Below, in pieces: positions 54,752 to 63,792 of a stretch of 64,000 nt of DNA. Source of the DNA: Paenibacillus antarcticus. Its GTDB lineage: Bacteria; Bacillota; Bacilli; Paenibacillales; Paenibacillaceae. The stretch lies in assembly GCF_001637225.1 (NCBI RefSeq), contig NZ_LVJI01000054.1:124001-188000 (forward strand). The letters run 5' to 3'. Position numbers and translations under genes: made by a program. Within the stretch, counting starts at the first letter, position 1. Each line of letters starts with the position of its first letter. The notes under the pieces were generated by a model. That model saw only the letters and a list, made by a program, of their open reading frames with translations. It was not told the origin of the DNA and ran no database searches.

Positions 54752-54946
54752 GTCATCGACTCCTTTAAGATAGAGTGCTATATAGATTCCGGAACGGTAT
54801 TGGATAAAGTCAACGATAGATCAAGTGGCGTTCTGATGCAAGTCAGGAGAAGATTAAATATAAATTTCGTTATCTTGCTCTTATGTTCCCAAATGCGTAC
54901 TTACCGACTTTAATATGGTTATAATTATGAAGCGGAGGTGAGATCA

Positions 54947-55558
54947 ATGGTGGCACAAGTGGATCAGGTCAATTCTCAGATAGATTCGTTATCGGAGCAA
55001 CAATGGCTAGCTATTATCATGAATGATAAGTCCTACGATAGTCAGTTTTTTTATGCTGTGAAGACGACAGGAATATTTTGCCGACCATCTTGTAGATCTA
55101 GACCTCCAAGAAGAGGAAATATCCGAACTTTTCAAACTGCGGACCAAGCTTTAACTGAAAATTTTCGTCCGTGTAAACGATGTAAACCCACCGGTCAACG
55201 TTTACCCGATATTGAATGGATAGCTACCGTAACAGATTATATTGATAGAAATTACATGAAACCTGTAACACTTGAGATTCTCGCAGAGATTTCTCACGGA
55301 AGTCCGTACCATTTACATCGAACATTCAAACGGATTAAAGAGATCACACCGGTAGAATATATACAGATCATTAGGATGAATAAGGCTAGGGAGCTATTAA
55401 CTCAGACAGACCTAGGTATCGTGGATGTTGGGATTAGTGTCGGTATGCATAATAGTCCTTATTTCATAACACTTTTCAAAAAAATGATTGGCTTCACGCC
55501 ACTACAATATCGTCAATTAAATATCAAACGAAAACAAAGAGGAGATGCAGCAGAGTGA
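54947..55558 (+). CDS. adaA: Ada-type methylphosphotriester transferase and AraC-like regulator
   Basis: The product is 203 residues from ATG 54947, with GGAGGTGA upstream. The N-terminal domain has the four zinc cysteines Cys45, Cys49, Cys76 and Cys79 (IFCRPSC, FRPCKRC), one of which takes methyl from DNA phosphotriesters. A C-terminal AraC domain (VTLEILAEISHGSPYHLHRTFKRI) then activates the adaptive response to alkylation. The next gene starts within its stop codon. This matches AdaA of B. subtilis. Confidence 0.93.
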   Translation: MVAQVDQVNSQIDSLSEQQWLAIIMNDKSYDSQFFYAVKTTGIFCRPSCRSRPPRRGNIRTFQTADQALTENFRPCKRCKPTGQRLPDIEWIATVTDYIDRNYMKPVTLEILAEISHGSPYHLHRTFKRIKEITPVEYIQIIRMNKARELLTQTDLGIVDVGISVGMHNSPYFITLFKKMIGFTPLQYRQLNIKRKQRGDAAE

Positions 55559-56073
55559 TACAGAAATCTAAGCAAACTATTTATTGGTCGCAACTGTCGC
55601 ATGGTGATTGGAATATATATGTTGCTGCAACAAATGCGGGTTTATGTTATGTAGGTTCGCAAGATAAACCATTTGAAGAACTGGAAGATTGGGTGAGACG
55701 AAAGTTCCCAGCAAGTGAATTGATTCAGGATGATGTGAATCTGCAATCTTATGTGACAGAACTCATCGAATATTTTGAAGGCAATCGTCAACGTTTTACT
55801 GTGCCTTTTGATTTCCAGGGTACGCCGTTTCAACTGGCCGTATGGAATGCACTCTGCGAAATACCCTATGGACAGACGAAGTCTTATTCAGATATTGCAA
55901 ATGTGATCCTAAAGCCTGCTGCCGTCCGTGCGGTCGGTACTGCTATTGGCGCCAATCCCGTCTTAGTAACGGTACCTTGTCATAGGGTCATTGGAAAGAA
56001 TGGATCACTCACAGGTTATCGAGGTGGGTTAGATATGAAAACCAGGCTGTTACGACTAGAACGGAGTCAATGA
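55555..56073 (+). CDS. adaB: Methylated-DNA-protein-cysteine methyltransferase
   Basis: The 172-residue product starts at GTG 55555, overlapping the adaA stop. The active-site Cys142 lies in VPCHRVIG, with the Asn hinge and the GTPFQLAVWNAL DNA-binding segment. It removes O6-methyl groups from guanine in one stoichiometric step. Its ATGA-type overlap with the radical SAM gene shows that all three are one unit. Ogt is an alternative name; the position after adaA favours AdaB. Confidence 0.93.
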   Translation: MIQKSKQTIYWSQLSHGDWNIYVAATNAGLCYVGSQDKPFEELEDWVRRKFPASELIQDDVNLQSYVTELIEYFEGNRQRFTVPFDFQGTPFQLAVWNALCEIPYGQTKSYSDIANVILKPAAVRAVGTAIGANPVLVTVPCHRVIGKNGSLTGYRGGLDMKTRLLRLERSQ

Positions 56074-56891
56074 TGAAAACAGAGTATCTCTATAAGACCC
56101 CCAAGACCCTTCTAAATAAAGGTACAGGCTTTCTTTCGGGGTATAGTCATTCTTTGAACCCATACACAGGTTGTACGTTTGGTTGCTCATACTGCTATGT
56201 GCGTCAAATGCCAGTATCTACGTTTCGTGAAGGGGAATGGGGGACATGGGTAGATATCAAACAAGGTGCAGCGGAAATATTCCGTAAAGAGCTCAAGAGA
56301 GCTAAGACTAAGGGTGACGTATCCATCTTCATGTCATCGAGTACAGATCCTTATCAGCCTATTGAACATAACGAAATGGTGACTCGTTCACTGCTAGAGG
56401 TCATGGTTGAAGACCCACCAACATTTCTATTTGTTCAGACACGGAGTCCACTTATAAGAAGAGACATAGATTTATTATTGCTTCTTCAAGATCGAGTTCG
56501 AGTAAGTATGACCATTGAAACAGACCGTGAGGATATTCGCAAATATTTCTCACCCTATGCACCTCCAATCCAAGCTAGGTTAGAGACTCTTCGATTGTTA
56601 AAAGAGGCAAATGTCCCAACACAAGCAACGATAGCTCCAATGTTACCAAGTAGCGAAGGGTTTGCAGAATTGCTAAGACCTCTCGTCGATCGTATTTGCA
56701 TCGATGATTATTTCATGGGAGATGGTAGCGGGGGCAAACGGACACGTAATTTAAAGATAGATGCGATGTATAAGGAACTAGGTTTGGAAGAATGGTACCA
56801 TCCTTCAGCGTATAAGATGTTATATAATCGATTAATAAAGGTTTTCCCGGAAGAACAGATATATATTAGTCAACAAGGGTTTGAACCTTAA
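56070..56891 (+). CDS. Radical SAM protein in the Ada operon
   Basis: The 273-residue product overlaps the adaB stop. The cluster motif is CTFGCSYC (Cys35, Cys39, Cys42), binding a 4Fe-4S cluster and SAM. It resembles the Rv2578c/SplB-related group, whose best-known member, spore photoproduct lyase, repairs UV-induced thymine dimers. The C-terminal part has no extra cysteine cluster, and the length is near that of this group. Position directly after adaA-adaB suggests a role in DNA or nucleotide repair, but the lesion and substrate are unknown. Confidence 0.8.
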   Translation: MMKTEYLYKTPKTLLNKGTGFLSGYSHSLNPYTGCTFGCSYCYVRQMPVSTFREGEWGTWVDIKQGAAEIFRKELKRAKTKGDVSIFMSSSTDPYQPIEHNEMVTRSLLEVMVEDPPTFLFVQTRSPLIRRDIDLLLLLQDRVRVSMTIETDREDIRKYFSPYAPPIQARLETLRLLKEANVPTQATIAPMLPSSEGFAELLRPLVDRICIDDYFMGDGSGGKRTRNLKIDAMYKELGLEEWYHPSAYKMLYNRLIKVFPEEQIYISQQGFEP

Positions 56892-56919
56892 TCCCAATTA
56901 GAAATGAAGGTTTGTATAT

Positions 56920-57408
56920 ATGAGTAAGACAAATGCAATGAGAATTCTTGATAAGAATAAAATAACGTATGGAATCTACGAGTATGACAACGAAGATGGA
57001 CAAATTCATGGTGTGGCAGTGGCAGACAAAATCAATAAACCAGCAGAAATTGTATTCAAAACGCTAGTAACACATAGTAAACAGAATTTGTTTGTATTTG
57101 TTATACCGGTAGCTGAAGAATTGGATTTGAAGAAGGCAGCAAAGGCAGCTGGGGAGAAGAAAATAGAAATGTTACCAATGAAGGAATTGCAAAAGTGGAC
57201 AGGATATATCCGCGGCGGGTGTTCTCCTGTAGGTATGAAGAAGTTATTCCCGACGTTTATTGATCAGAGTGCAGCGCATTTAGATAAGATGTTAGTGAGT
57301 GCTGGTAAAGTAGGATTACAAATGGAATTGAATCCTCAGCATATGAAGGACATCGTATCTGCAGCATTTATTGATCTGATAAGCGATGACAAGGTTAGGC
57401 AAGGATGA
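56920..57408 (+). CDS. ybaK: Cys-tRNA(Pro) deacylase, YbaK/EbsC family
   Basis: The 162-residue product has the INS/ProX-like editing fold. Signatures are VFKTLVTHSKQNLFVFVIP, a conserved Lys in AEELDLKKAAK and GYIRGGCSPVGMKK. It removes mischarged Cys from tRNA(Pro). It follows the radical SAM gene after 28 bases and precedes the AlkD-like gene by 84 bases. Its link to alkylation repair is positional only. Confidence 0.9.
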   Translation: MSKTNAMRILDKNKITYGIYEYDNEDGQIHGVAVADKINKPAEIVFKTLVTHSKQNLFVFVIPVAEELDLKKAAKAAGEKKIEMLPMKELQKWTGYIRGGCSPVGMKKLFPTFIDQSAAHLDKMLVSAGKVGLQMELNPQHMKDIVSAAFIDLISDDKVRQG

Positions 57409-57492
57409 TATTCAGGCATGTGGAATGACTATGAAGAAGGCAATGTGCAAACAGATGGTTATGAAATATAGTAATGATAAGGAGTATATCAA

Positions 57493-58176
57493 GTGGAGAT
57501 AACGATCAGAGAACAATTATTGGAGCTAGTAGACAAGGATTATCAAAAATTCAGTTCTGCTCTTATTCCAAATATCAATAGTATATTAGGTGTACGTCTT
57601 CCGGAGCTTCGGAAGTTGGCCAAAAGTATTGCTAAGGGTGATTGGCGTTCCTATCTAGAACATCCTGAATGTGAGTACTTCGAGGAAATCATGTTACAAG
57701 GTATGGTCATTGGTTATATCAAAACAGATATCGAAGACATTTTGACATATATTGATTCATTTGTACCGAAGATAGATAATTGGTCTGTATGTGATAGCTT
57801 CTGTGTAGGGTTAAAATTCACTAAATCGAACATGAAGCAAGTATGGGCGTTCTTACAGTCTTATTTATCCTCTGATAAAGAATATGAGATAAGATTTGGT
57901 GTCGTGATGTTGCTGAATTTCTATATCGAGGAAGAATACATAGATCGGGTTATAGAACAATTAGATAACATCGAACACGAGGGGTATTATGTGAAAATGG
58001 CTGTCGCTTGGGCAATATCTAATTGTTATATTAAGTTACCGGAACCTACAATGATCTACTTAACTAGCAATTCACTCGACGATTTCACTTACAATAAAGC
58101 TCTACAAAAGATTACAGAGTCATTCCGAGTGGATCAGGATAATAAACAGATCATTCGTAGTATGAAACGAAAATAA
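57493..58176 (+). CDS. AlkD-like DNA alkylation repair protein
   Basis: The 227-residue product starts at GTG 57493 with AAGGAG upstream. It is built of helical HEAT repeats and has NWSVCDSFCVGLKF with the conserved Asp-Trp region, and VKMAVAWAISNCYIKLP near the end. The AlkD family excises N3- and N7-alkylated bases. Position in the Ada cluster supports that role. A terminator closes the unit. The catalytic Asp/Trp set could not be aligned in full here. Confidence 0.78.
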   Translation: MEITIREQLLELVDKDYQKFSSALIPNINSILGVRLPELRKLAKSIAKGDWRSYLEHPECEYFEEIMLQGMVIGYIKTDIEDILTYIDSFVPKIDNWSVCDSFCVGLKFTKSNMKQVWAFLQSYLSSDKEYEIRFGVVMLLNFYIEEEYIDRVIEQLDNIEHEGYYVKMAVAWAISNCYIKLPEPTMIYLTSNSLDDFTYNKALQKITESFRVDQDNKQIIRSMKRK

Positions 58177-58214
58177 AACCGATCTTCTATATTCAGTAGA
58201 AATCGGTTTTTTTC
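58175..58214 (+). terminator. Terminator after the alkylation cluster
   Basis: AAAACCGAT pairs with ATCGGTTTT, extended inward by TTCTA/TAGAA, followed by seven T. It overlaps the stop codon and faces the convergent marR gene. Confidence 0.85.
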
Positions 58215-58230
58215 TTTGCTATCTCGAATC

Positions 58231-58677
58231 CTATTTCATCTCATCTAAATATGTCTCAGCATTTAATGACATTTTATTTAGCAATTTCATGGCAAATACA
58301 TGTTCGTCTTCAGATAAATTTTTCGTTGTAATACTGGACCATCCGGACAAAATTGACGTTAGTGTTGATTTGAAGGCATGTGCTTTATCCGTCAGATACA
58401 ACTTCTTTATTCGTTTATCTACACTAAATGTTTTCCTTTCTACATATCCTTCTTTCTCTAACTTTGCAATCGCTCTAGCAGCGGTACCCTTGTCCATTTT
58501 TAACGTATGCGCTAATTCATCTTGAGATAAACCTTCATTATCATATAACACGGCAAGGAATTGATATTGACCAGCACCTAGATTGTATGCTTTCAATTGT
58601 TCATTCATATAAACATTTCCGTATCGATGGAGTAATGAAATCCAACGACCGACGGAATGTTGTTTTGTGTTGTCCAT
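58231..58677 (-). CDS. MarR-family regulator of the decayed pump
   Basis: The product is 148 residues from ATG 58677, with AAAGGGGA upstream. The winged helix reads LSQDELAHTLKMDKGTAARAIAKLEKEGYVERK. It is divergent from the disrupted DHA2 transporter gene, and the inverted repeat at 58795-58814 is the likely target. The reading frame continues upstream as far as 58752, but without a ribosome site. Confidence 0.85.
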   Translation of the reverse strand: MDNTKQHSVGRWISLLHRYGNVYMNEQLKAYNLGAGQYQFLAVLYDNEGLSQDELAHTLKMDKGTAARAIAKLEKEGYVERKTFSVDKRIKKLYLTDKAHAFKSTLTSILSGWSSITTKNLSEDEHVFAMKLLNKMSLNAETYLDEMK

Positions 58678-58794
58678 TTGTATTCCCCTTTCAGAGGTTA
58701 CACTCTTAATTCTTCTATTCTCATTGTAAACGATAGTTCTGCATTTAAACAAATGAAATGATGGGCTTGATACATAAGGGATTATATTGTATTA

Positions 58795-58814
58795 TTAGTT
58801 GCTTACGCAACTAA
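58795..58814. promoter_or_regulatory. Candidate MarR operator
   Basis: TTAGTTGC-TTAC-GCAACTAA is a perfect 8-bp inverted repeat 118 bases upstream of the marR start and 139 bases before the pump pseudogene. Confidence 0.6.
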
Positions 58815-58952
58815 GTGTAATATAAATATTGATATTAGCTAATAAAAAGCTATTATATTAGTTGTTTTGCAATGATATTTGATTTAGGGGATGTCCGGAC
58901 ACAATCTCTAACAAGTCAAATCATATTCATTCCAAATTAATAGGACAGAGAG

Positions 58953-60387
58953 ATGATGATCATAGAAGCAGTTATTAGTAAAGCAAATCCACTTCATATG
59001 AATAGTAAGGCAAAATTTTTAATGTTAGCCATATTAATTCTTGGCTCTTTCTCAGCGTTGTTGAATCAAACGCTATTGAATGTTGCTATCCCTGAATTAA
59101 GTAAGGTATTTAATTTAGATGTGAGCACTGTCCAGTGGTTAAGTACAGGATTTATCATGGTGAATGGTATTGTGATTCCGATTACGGCATATCTCATAGG
59201 GAAATTCTCTACAAGGCAATTATTTATAAGTGCCATTGGACTATTTACAATCGGTACGATCGTATGTGCGACTGCACCAAGTTTTTCCTTTCTGTTAATA
59301 GGTCGATTACTTCAAGCAGCTGCTGCCACTTGTACAAACCGTTATTTTCAGTTTGTTTCCTGCTGAGAAGAGAGGGAAGGCTATGGGTATGGTTGGAATT
59401 GCCATGACATGTGCTCCAGCGATTGGCCCTACATTATCCGGATGGGTCATACAGAACTACTCTTGGAGAGTGTTATTTTATATTGTCATTCCAATTGGGC
59501 TTTCAAACATCATTTTAGCTTATTTCTTCTTGCGCAATGTGACTGAGAGAAGTAATCCTAAATTTGATACGTTAGGTGTTATAACATCGACGATCGGATT
59601 AGGATCATTACTATATGGATTCTCGACAGCTGGAAGTTTAGGGTGGGGTGCTACACAAGTAATCACTACGATCATTATTGGTGTAGTGTTTATCAGCTTA
59701 TTTATATGGCGAGAGTTAGTCGCTGAACAACCGATGGTTAACTTATCTGTCTTTAAGAATAAGCAGTTCTCTATCACGATAGCCATTGGCGCTTTTGTCG
59801 CACTTGCTATGTATAGTGTGGAACTCTTAACGCCTGTCTATATTCAGAACATATTAGGTCAGTCTTCATTTCAAACAGGCTTAATGCTATTACCTGGTGC
59901 AATCCTAATGGGAATCATGTCACCTGTTACTGGTATCATTTTAGATCGTTATGGCATACGTCCATTAGCTTTTACAGGAATGTCCATTCTTGTTGTAGCA
60001 TCTTGGTTATATACTTCATTAAGTTTAGATTCTAGCTTACTGTATATTTCTGTGTTGTACTCTTCATTTATGTTGGGTATCTCATTTATAATGATGACCG
60101 TCATGACACATGGATTAAATCAACTGCCACATTCGCTGAGCAGACATGGTGCAGCTGCAGCCAATACCGCACGGATGGTTTCTGGTTCAATTGGTACTGC
60201 GTTATTAACTACCATTATGTCTACACAAACAAAGAACTATTTACCTGAATTATCAAGTTCATTCTCAGAATCAGAGGGTATGAAATTAGCAAGTATAATG
60301 GGAATGCAAGATGCATTTCTAGTGACTTCTATATTGGCTGTTATCGTGTTTATAACAACATTTTTCTTGATAGGGAAAAGAAAATAA
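58953..60387 (+). pseudogene. DHA2 MFS transporter gene with a frameshift
   Basis: The first frame (58953-59366) gives helices 1-4 of a 14-helix EmrB/QacA pump (LNQTLLNVAIPELSKVFN) and ends in nonsense after GRLLQAA. The second frame (59353-60387) resumes at FPAEKRG and runs to the normal C-terminus. Comparison with the intact paralogue at 61500 (GRVVQAIGAGIVMP) shows that about 14 bases are missing between the codons for QA and P, at about 59327, which shifts the frame. The product would be truncated to about 138 residues, so efflux is lost unless this is an assembly error. Confidence 0.8.
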
Positions 60388-60430
60388 AAGAACATGTTTG
60401 TTTATTAGTCATCAAAAGGAGAAATTTAAA

Positions 60431-60786
60431 TTGAATCTCGTATTGATTGTCATACAGTGTCTTTTTATTGTAATGTTTCTAGCAGCAGGTACGTCTAAGT
60501 TACTTGGTGGCAAACAGCAAGTGGAGATTTTTAAAGAAATTAATTTACCTCAATGCTACGGATTGTGACAGGTTTGGTTGAAATTCTTGGGGCTATTGCT
60601 CTAGTTATCGGATTCTTTGATGATACGTTTGTGGCGATAGGAGGGCTGATTATAGGATCGACAATGCTTGGGGCTACCGGAGTTCACTTGATGATTAAGG
60701 ATGCATTCAAAAAAGTGTTACCACCATTAATTATTGCCTTGCGGGCGATATCATTAACATTAGAATGGATTCTACAAGTATTGTAA
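60431..60786 (+). pseudogene. DoxX-like membrane protein gene with a one-base frameshift
   Basis: TTG 60431 follows AAAGGAG. The first frame reads MNLVLIVIQCLFIVMFLAAG to INLPQ and stops at 60570. The second, from 60553, reads LRIVTGLVEILGAIALVIGF to the end at 60786. Inserting one G after CAATG at about 60556 restores INLPQWLRIVTG, giving a DoxX-like four-helix protein of about 118 residues. It is the second broken gene of the MarR-pump-DoxX cluster; a base-call error is possible. Confidence 0.7.
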
Positions 60787-60796
60787 AATGACAACT

Positions 60797-60842
60797 AACC
60801 CACTAATTTTCTACTACACGTAGAAAATTAGTGGGTTTTTAA
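60797..60842 (+). terminator. Perfect 18-bp hairpin terminator
   Basis: Arms 60797-60814 and 60820-60837 are complementary around TACAC, followed by five T. Confidence 0.9.
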
Positions 60843-60970
60843 TATATTTGAAACTAAAAGTTCATTTGAGATTCTATTTCTACTTGTGGAAGTATTAACA
60901 GATCATGTACGCGCTTTCTTGATGAACACTTTGTGAAAAAGTTGACATATACTTAAAATTTGAGATATCA

Positions 60971-60982
60971 TTAGCACACTAA
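60971..60982. promoter_or_regulatory. Candidate MarR operator, copy 1
   Basis: TTAGCACACTAA agrees at 10 of 12 positions with the palindrome at 61443-61454. It lies 24 bases upstream of the marR start, suited to autorepression. Confidence 0.6.
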
Positions 60983-61006
60983 GTGTTTAAAGAAGGGGTA
61001 CTGTAG

Positions 61007-61426
61007 ATGATCGAAGAGGATATTCGCCTTTTATTAGGTAAGTTAAGCGCGAAGTCGAGAAAAAATTATTCGGATGCACTCTTGGATCTTCATATCCACG
61101 TCGGACAAGAGCATGCGCTATATCATTTATGGATGGAAGATGGGCTTGCTCAGTCACAGTTAAGCGAGAGAATGGGCTGTGAACCACCTACATTAAGTAA
61201 TATGTTAAAGAAATTAGTAGAGTATGGTCTAGTGACTCGATTGCAGGATGTTAATGACGCTCGTATAAGTCGGGTCTATCTAACGGAAGCAGGCCGGGCA
61301 CTTGAACAACCTCTACAGGAGATATGGCGTAAACATCAAGAGAAGCTACTACATGGCATATACCCAGAGGAACTACTCTTACTAAGACGACTTCTAAATC
61401 AAATGATTGATAATTTGAACGTTTGA
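61007..61426 (+). CDS. MarR-family regulator of the intact pump
   Basis: The 139-residue product has the winged helix LAQSQLSERMGCEPPTLSNMLKKLVEYGLVTR and DARISRVYLTEAG wing. GAAGGGG precedes the ATG. It is followed after 73 bases by the DHA2 transporter gene. Near-identical palindromes upstream of both genes suggest that it represses itself and the pump. Confidence 0.88.
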   Translation: MIEEDIRLLLGKLSAKSRKNYSDALLDLHIHVGQEHALYHLWMEDGLAQSQLSERMGCEPPTLSNMLKKLVEYGLVTRLQDVNDARISRVYLTEAGRALEQPLQEIWRKHQEKLLHGIYPEELLLLRRLLNQMIDNLNV

Positions 61427-61442
61427 TTTTTTAATATAATAG

Positions 61443-61454
61443 TTAGCATGCTAA
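61443..61454. promoter_or_regulatory. Candidate MarR operator, copy 2
   Basis: TTAGCATGCTAA is a perfect 12-bp palindrome 45 bases before the pump start codon, inside the likely promoter. Confidence 0.62.
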
Positions 61455-61499
61455 TAATTAATTTATATTACATACCAAAAGAGAGGTGAGGAAAGAAAT

Positions 61500-62987
61500 A
61501 TGTCGGATCAAAAATCGGGCACGCCTAGAACAGGGCCCATCTTAACCGTACTTTTAATAGGTGCGATTGCCGCAATTCTAAATCAAACGGTACTTAATGT
61601 TGCATTACCTACATTATCGAAGGAGTTCGGTGTAGAGACATCAACATCACAATGGCTAATTACACTATATATGCTCGTAAGCGGTGTGTTCATCCCAGTA
61701 ACAGCATTTCTAATGGCACGGTTTACGACACGTCAGCTATTCTTTACATCTATGATTACGTTCTCAATCGGTACAATTATCTGCGGGGCTACACCCAACT
61801 TTACGATGCTATTATTAGGTCGAGTCGTGCAAGCCATTGGAGCAGGTATTGTAATGCCTTTATTAATTAACGTCGTGTTTCGCCTCTTTCCAATTGAGAA
61901 GCGCGGAGCTGCCATGGGGATTGTCGGTGTAGCAATCATGTTTGCACCAGCAGTGGGTCCAACGTTATCAGGATTACTAATCACACAATTATCGTGGCGG
62001 TATGTATTTTTTGCAGTGTTACCATTTTCGCTAGTGGCACTTATCGTTTCTTTCTTTATACTGAAAAATGTTTCTGAACCGATACAAGCGAAGCTTGATA
62101 TTCTGAGTGTGATTACTTCCACAATTGGTTTTGGTGGAATACTATATGGGTTTGGCGTAGCAGGGAAACTAGGGTGGGGAAGTATTCCTGTATTGGGTTC
62201 TATCGTAGTAGGGTTGATTTCACTCGTACTTTTCGTTATACGACAACTCAAGATAGAAGAACCATTGATTGATTTAAGGATTTTCAAATCATTAGAATAC
62301 ACATTATCGATTGTTATTAGTTTCTTCGTGAATGGTGTCATATACTCAGCTATGATTCTATTACCTACGTATTTACAAAGTAGTCGGGGAATGTCAGCGC
62401 TAGAATCAGGATTATTCCTCTTGCCGGGTAGTATTGTCATGGCCATCATGTCACCGATTGCGGGTAGACTTTTTGATAAGCACGGTATGAAATGGATTGG
62501 GATTACTGGTGTAACAATTCTCGTTATCACAACGGCAATGTACACGAATCTTTCCTACACCACCGGAGTGGTATTGATGATTGTTATTTATATGGTACGT
62601 TCGTTTGGTGTTACGTTCTTAACAATGCCACTCATGACTGCGGGATTAAATTCTTTACGTCCTGTGTTGCAAGGTCACGGTACAGCTATGCAGAATACGC
62701 TTCAATCCATTTCCGGTGCGATAGGAACAGCTGTTATGACAACGATTATGGCAACACAAACTAAGCTGTTTATAACAACAGAAGTGGCGAAAGCTGGACC
62801 AGTAGATCCAGCATCTGAGCAATTTAGAGAAATTTCTGGGAACGGATTGGTGCATGGTATTAATATGTCATTCGTAACGGCTACTATATTTGCTATTATT
62901 GGGCTTATCAGTATGATCGTATTGGCAGTTGCGATTGATAAGAAAAAGAAGAGAATACAAGCAGTGGAGACAGTTAAATCTATCTAA
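61500..62987 (+). CDS. DHA2-type MFS multidrug transporter
   Basis: The 495-residue product has 14 predicted helices of the EmrB/QacA/LmrB group. Helix 1 has LNQTVLNVALPTL, loop motif A-like FTTRQLFF, and the helix-5 region GAGIVMPLLINVVFRLFPIEKRG is intact. It would exchange protons for toxic hydrophobic compounds. Control is by the MarR protein upstream. It is the closest relative in the window of the pseudogene at 58953 and of the fragment at the left edge. Confidence 0.92.
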   Translation: MSDQKSGTPRTGPILTVLLIGAIAAILNQTVLNVALPTLSKEFGVETSTSQWLITLYMLVSGVFIPVTAFLMARFTTRQLFFTSMITFSIGTIICGATPNFTMLLLGRVVQAIGAGIVMPLLINVVFRLFPIEKRGAAMGIVGVAIMFAPAVGPTLSGLLITQLSWRYVFFAVLPFSLVALIVSFFILKNVSEPIQAKLDILSVITSTIGFGGILYGFGVAGKLGWGSIPVLGSIVVGLISLVLFVIRQLKIEEPLIDLRIFKSLEYTLSIVISFFVNGVIYSAMILLPTYLQSSRGMSALESGLFLLPGSIVMAIMSPIAGRLFDKHGMKWIGITGVTILVITTAMYTNLSYTTGVVLMIVIYMVRSFGVTFLTMPLMTAGLNSLRPVLQGHGTAMQNTLQSISGAIGTAVMTTIMATQTKLFITTEVAKAGPVDPASEQFREISGNGLVHGINMSFVTATIFAIIGLISMIVLAVAIDKKKKRIQAVETVKSI

Positions 62988-63024
62988 TACGAACTTGATC
63001 ACTCAGGTATCAATGTATAACAAC

Positions 63025-63076
63025 AATAAATAGGCATCTTATGCGCAATAATATGCGCGTAAGATGCCTATTTATT
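63025..63076. terminator. Bidirectional terminator
   Basis: A 17-bp arm AATAAATAGGCATCTTA pairs with its complement, around an inner TGCGC/GCGCG-like hairpin. It lies between the pump gene and the convergent gene ending at 63108. Confidence 0.88.
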
Positions 63077-63107
63077 TCATATCCCTGTATTAGATCCTAT
63101 CAAAGGA

Positions 63108-63458
63108 TTAAAATGAAGGTTGATAGAAGTTAATTTGGGTATTAGGCGTAGCAGCTTTCCCATTAACGGTATAAGTATCATAAGGCAAATTAGATACTTT
63201 GAATGAAAAATAACCAGGAGAGATACTGCTAGCACGATACTCAGTGAAAACAACTTGTCCACTCGAATTTGTAACTTTGAATGTTCCTTCGGGTCCGTAG
63301 ACACCAGGATTTCCACCAGTTAAGTTACCTGAGAAGGATAAAGTTCCTTGCCCAGTAATTTGAATAGATACATCAGAAGTTGAAGCAGCAGAAGCTAAAG
63401 GAACGACAGTGAATACAAGTAAGATCATAACCAGAAGAGATAACGCTCTTTTTTTCAA
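63108..63458 (-). CDS. Small secreted beta-rich protein
   Basis: The product is 116 residues from TTG 63458, which stands 8 bases after GAGAGGATG; an earlier TTG at 63482 would overlap that site. A basic start (MKKRALSLL) and hydrophobic core end at LASAAS, a good signal peptidase site. The mature part (VSIQITGQGTLSFSGNL... to INFYQPSF) is beta-rich, like a small carboxypeptidase-regulatory or SpaA-type domain. Function unknown. The 334 bases to its right hold its promoter and the terminator-like hairpin at 63705. Confidence 0.65.
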   Translation of the reverse strand: MKKRALSLLVMILLVFTVVPLASAASTSDVSIQITGQGTLSFSGNLTGGNPGVYGPEGTFKVTNSSGQVVFTEYRASSISPGYFSFKVSNLPYDTYTVNGKAATPNTQINFYQPSF

Positions 63459-63704
63459 TTTAATACATCCTCTCGTATTCAATAGTATGGGAATTTAGTA
63501 TGTGCACATCAATGCTGGCCAGCAACTGTTAAGTGCAAGATTTCCCTAAAACAAATATACCATTTATTACTATTATTGCAATATATTTAATAAAAATATA
63601 TTTATAGGGATTCTTGAGCGGAGAGTATATTTAACTTAGTGATATTGTCTTCGGCTCAATGAGTGTACCTATTCTTATTGAGCGAGTACGCTAAATCTAC
63701 AAAG

Positions 63705-63735
63705 GAATCTACCAAAAAGGGTGGTTCTTTTTTTT
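63705..63735 (+). terminator. Terminator-like hairpin in front of the kinase gene
   Basis: GAATCTACC pairs with GGTGGTTC (one bulge), with eight T after. No plus-strand gene precedes it, so it may be an attenuator in the leader of the kinase gene at 63793, or end a short RNA that starts near 63600. Confidence 0.5.
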
Positions 63736-63792
63736 GTTACTAACTATACTTGAAGAAATATCGGAGACCTTGAAACCAACATGGAGGGAAGC

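Noticed and set aside
61733..62545. 270-codon open frame on the minus strand
   Set aside because: Lies entirely inside the DHA2 transporter gene in antisense, has a shadow composition and no ribosome site.
63705..63735. T-box leader because of AAGGGTGG
   Set aside because: The T-box core ends in GGTGGNACCGCG; here GGTGGTTC follows, and the specifier stem is not visible.
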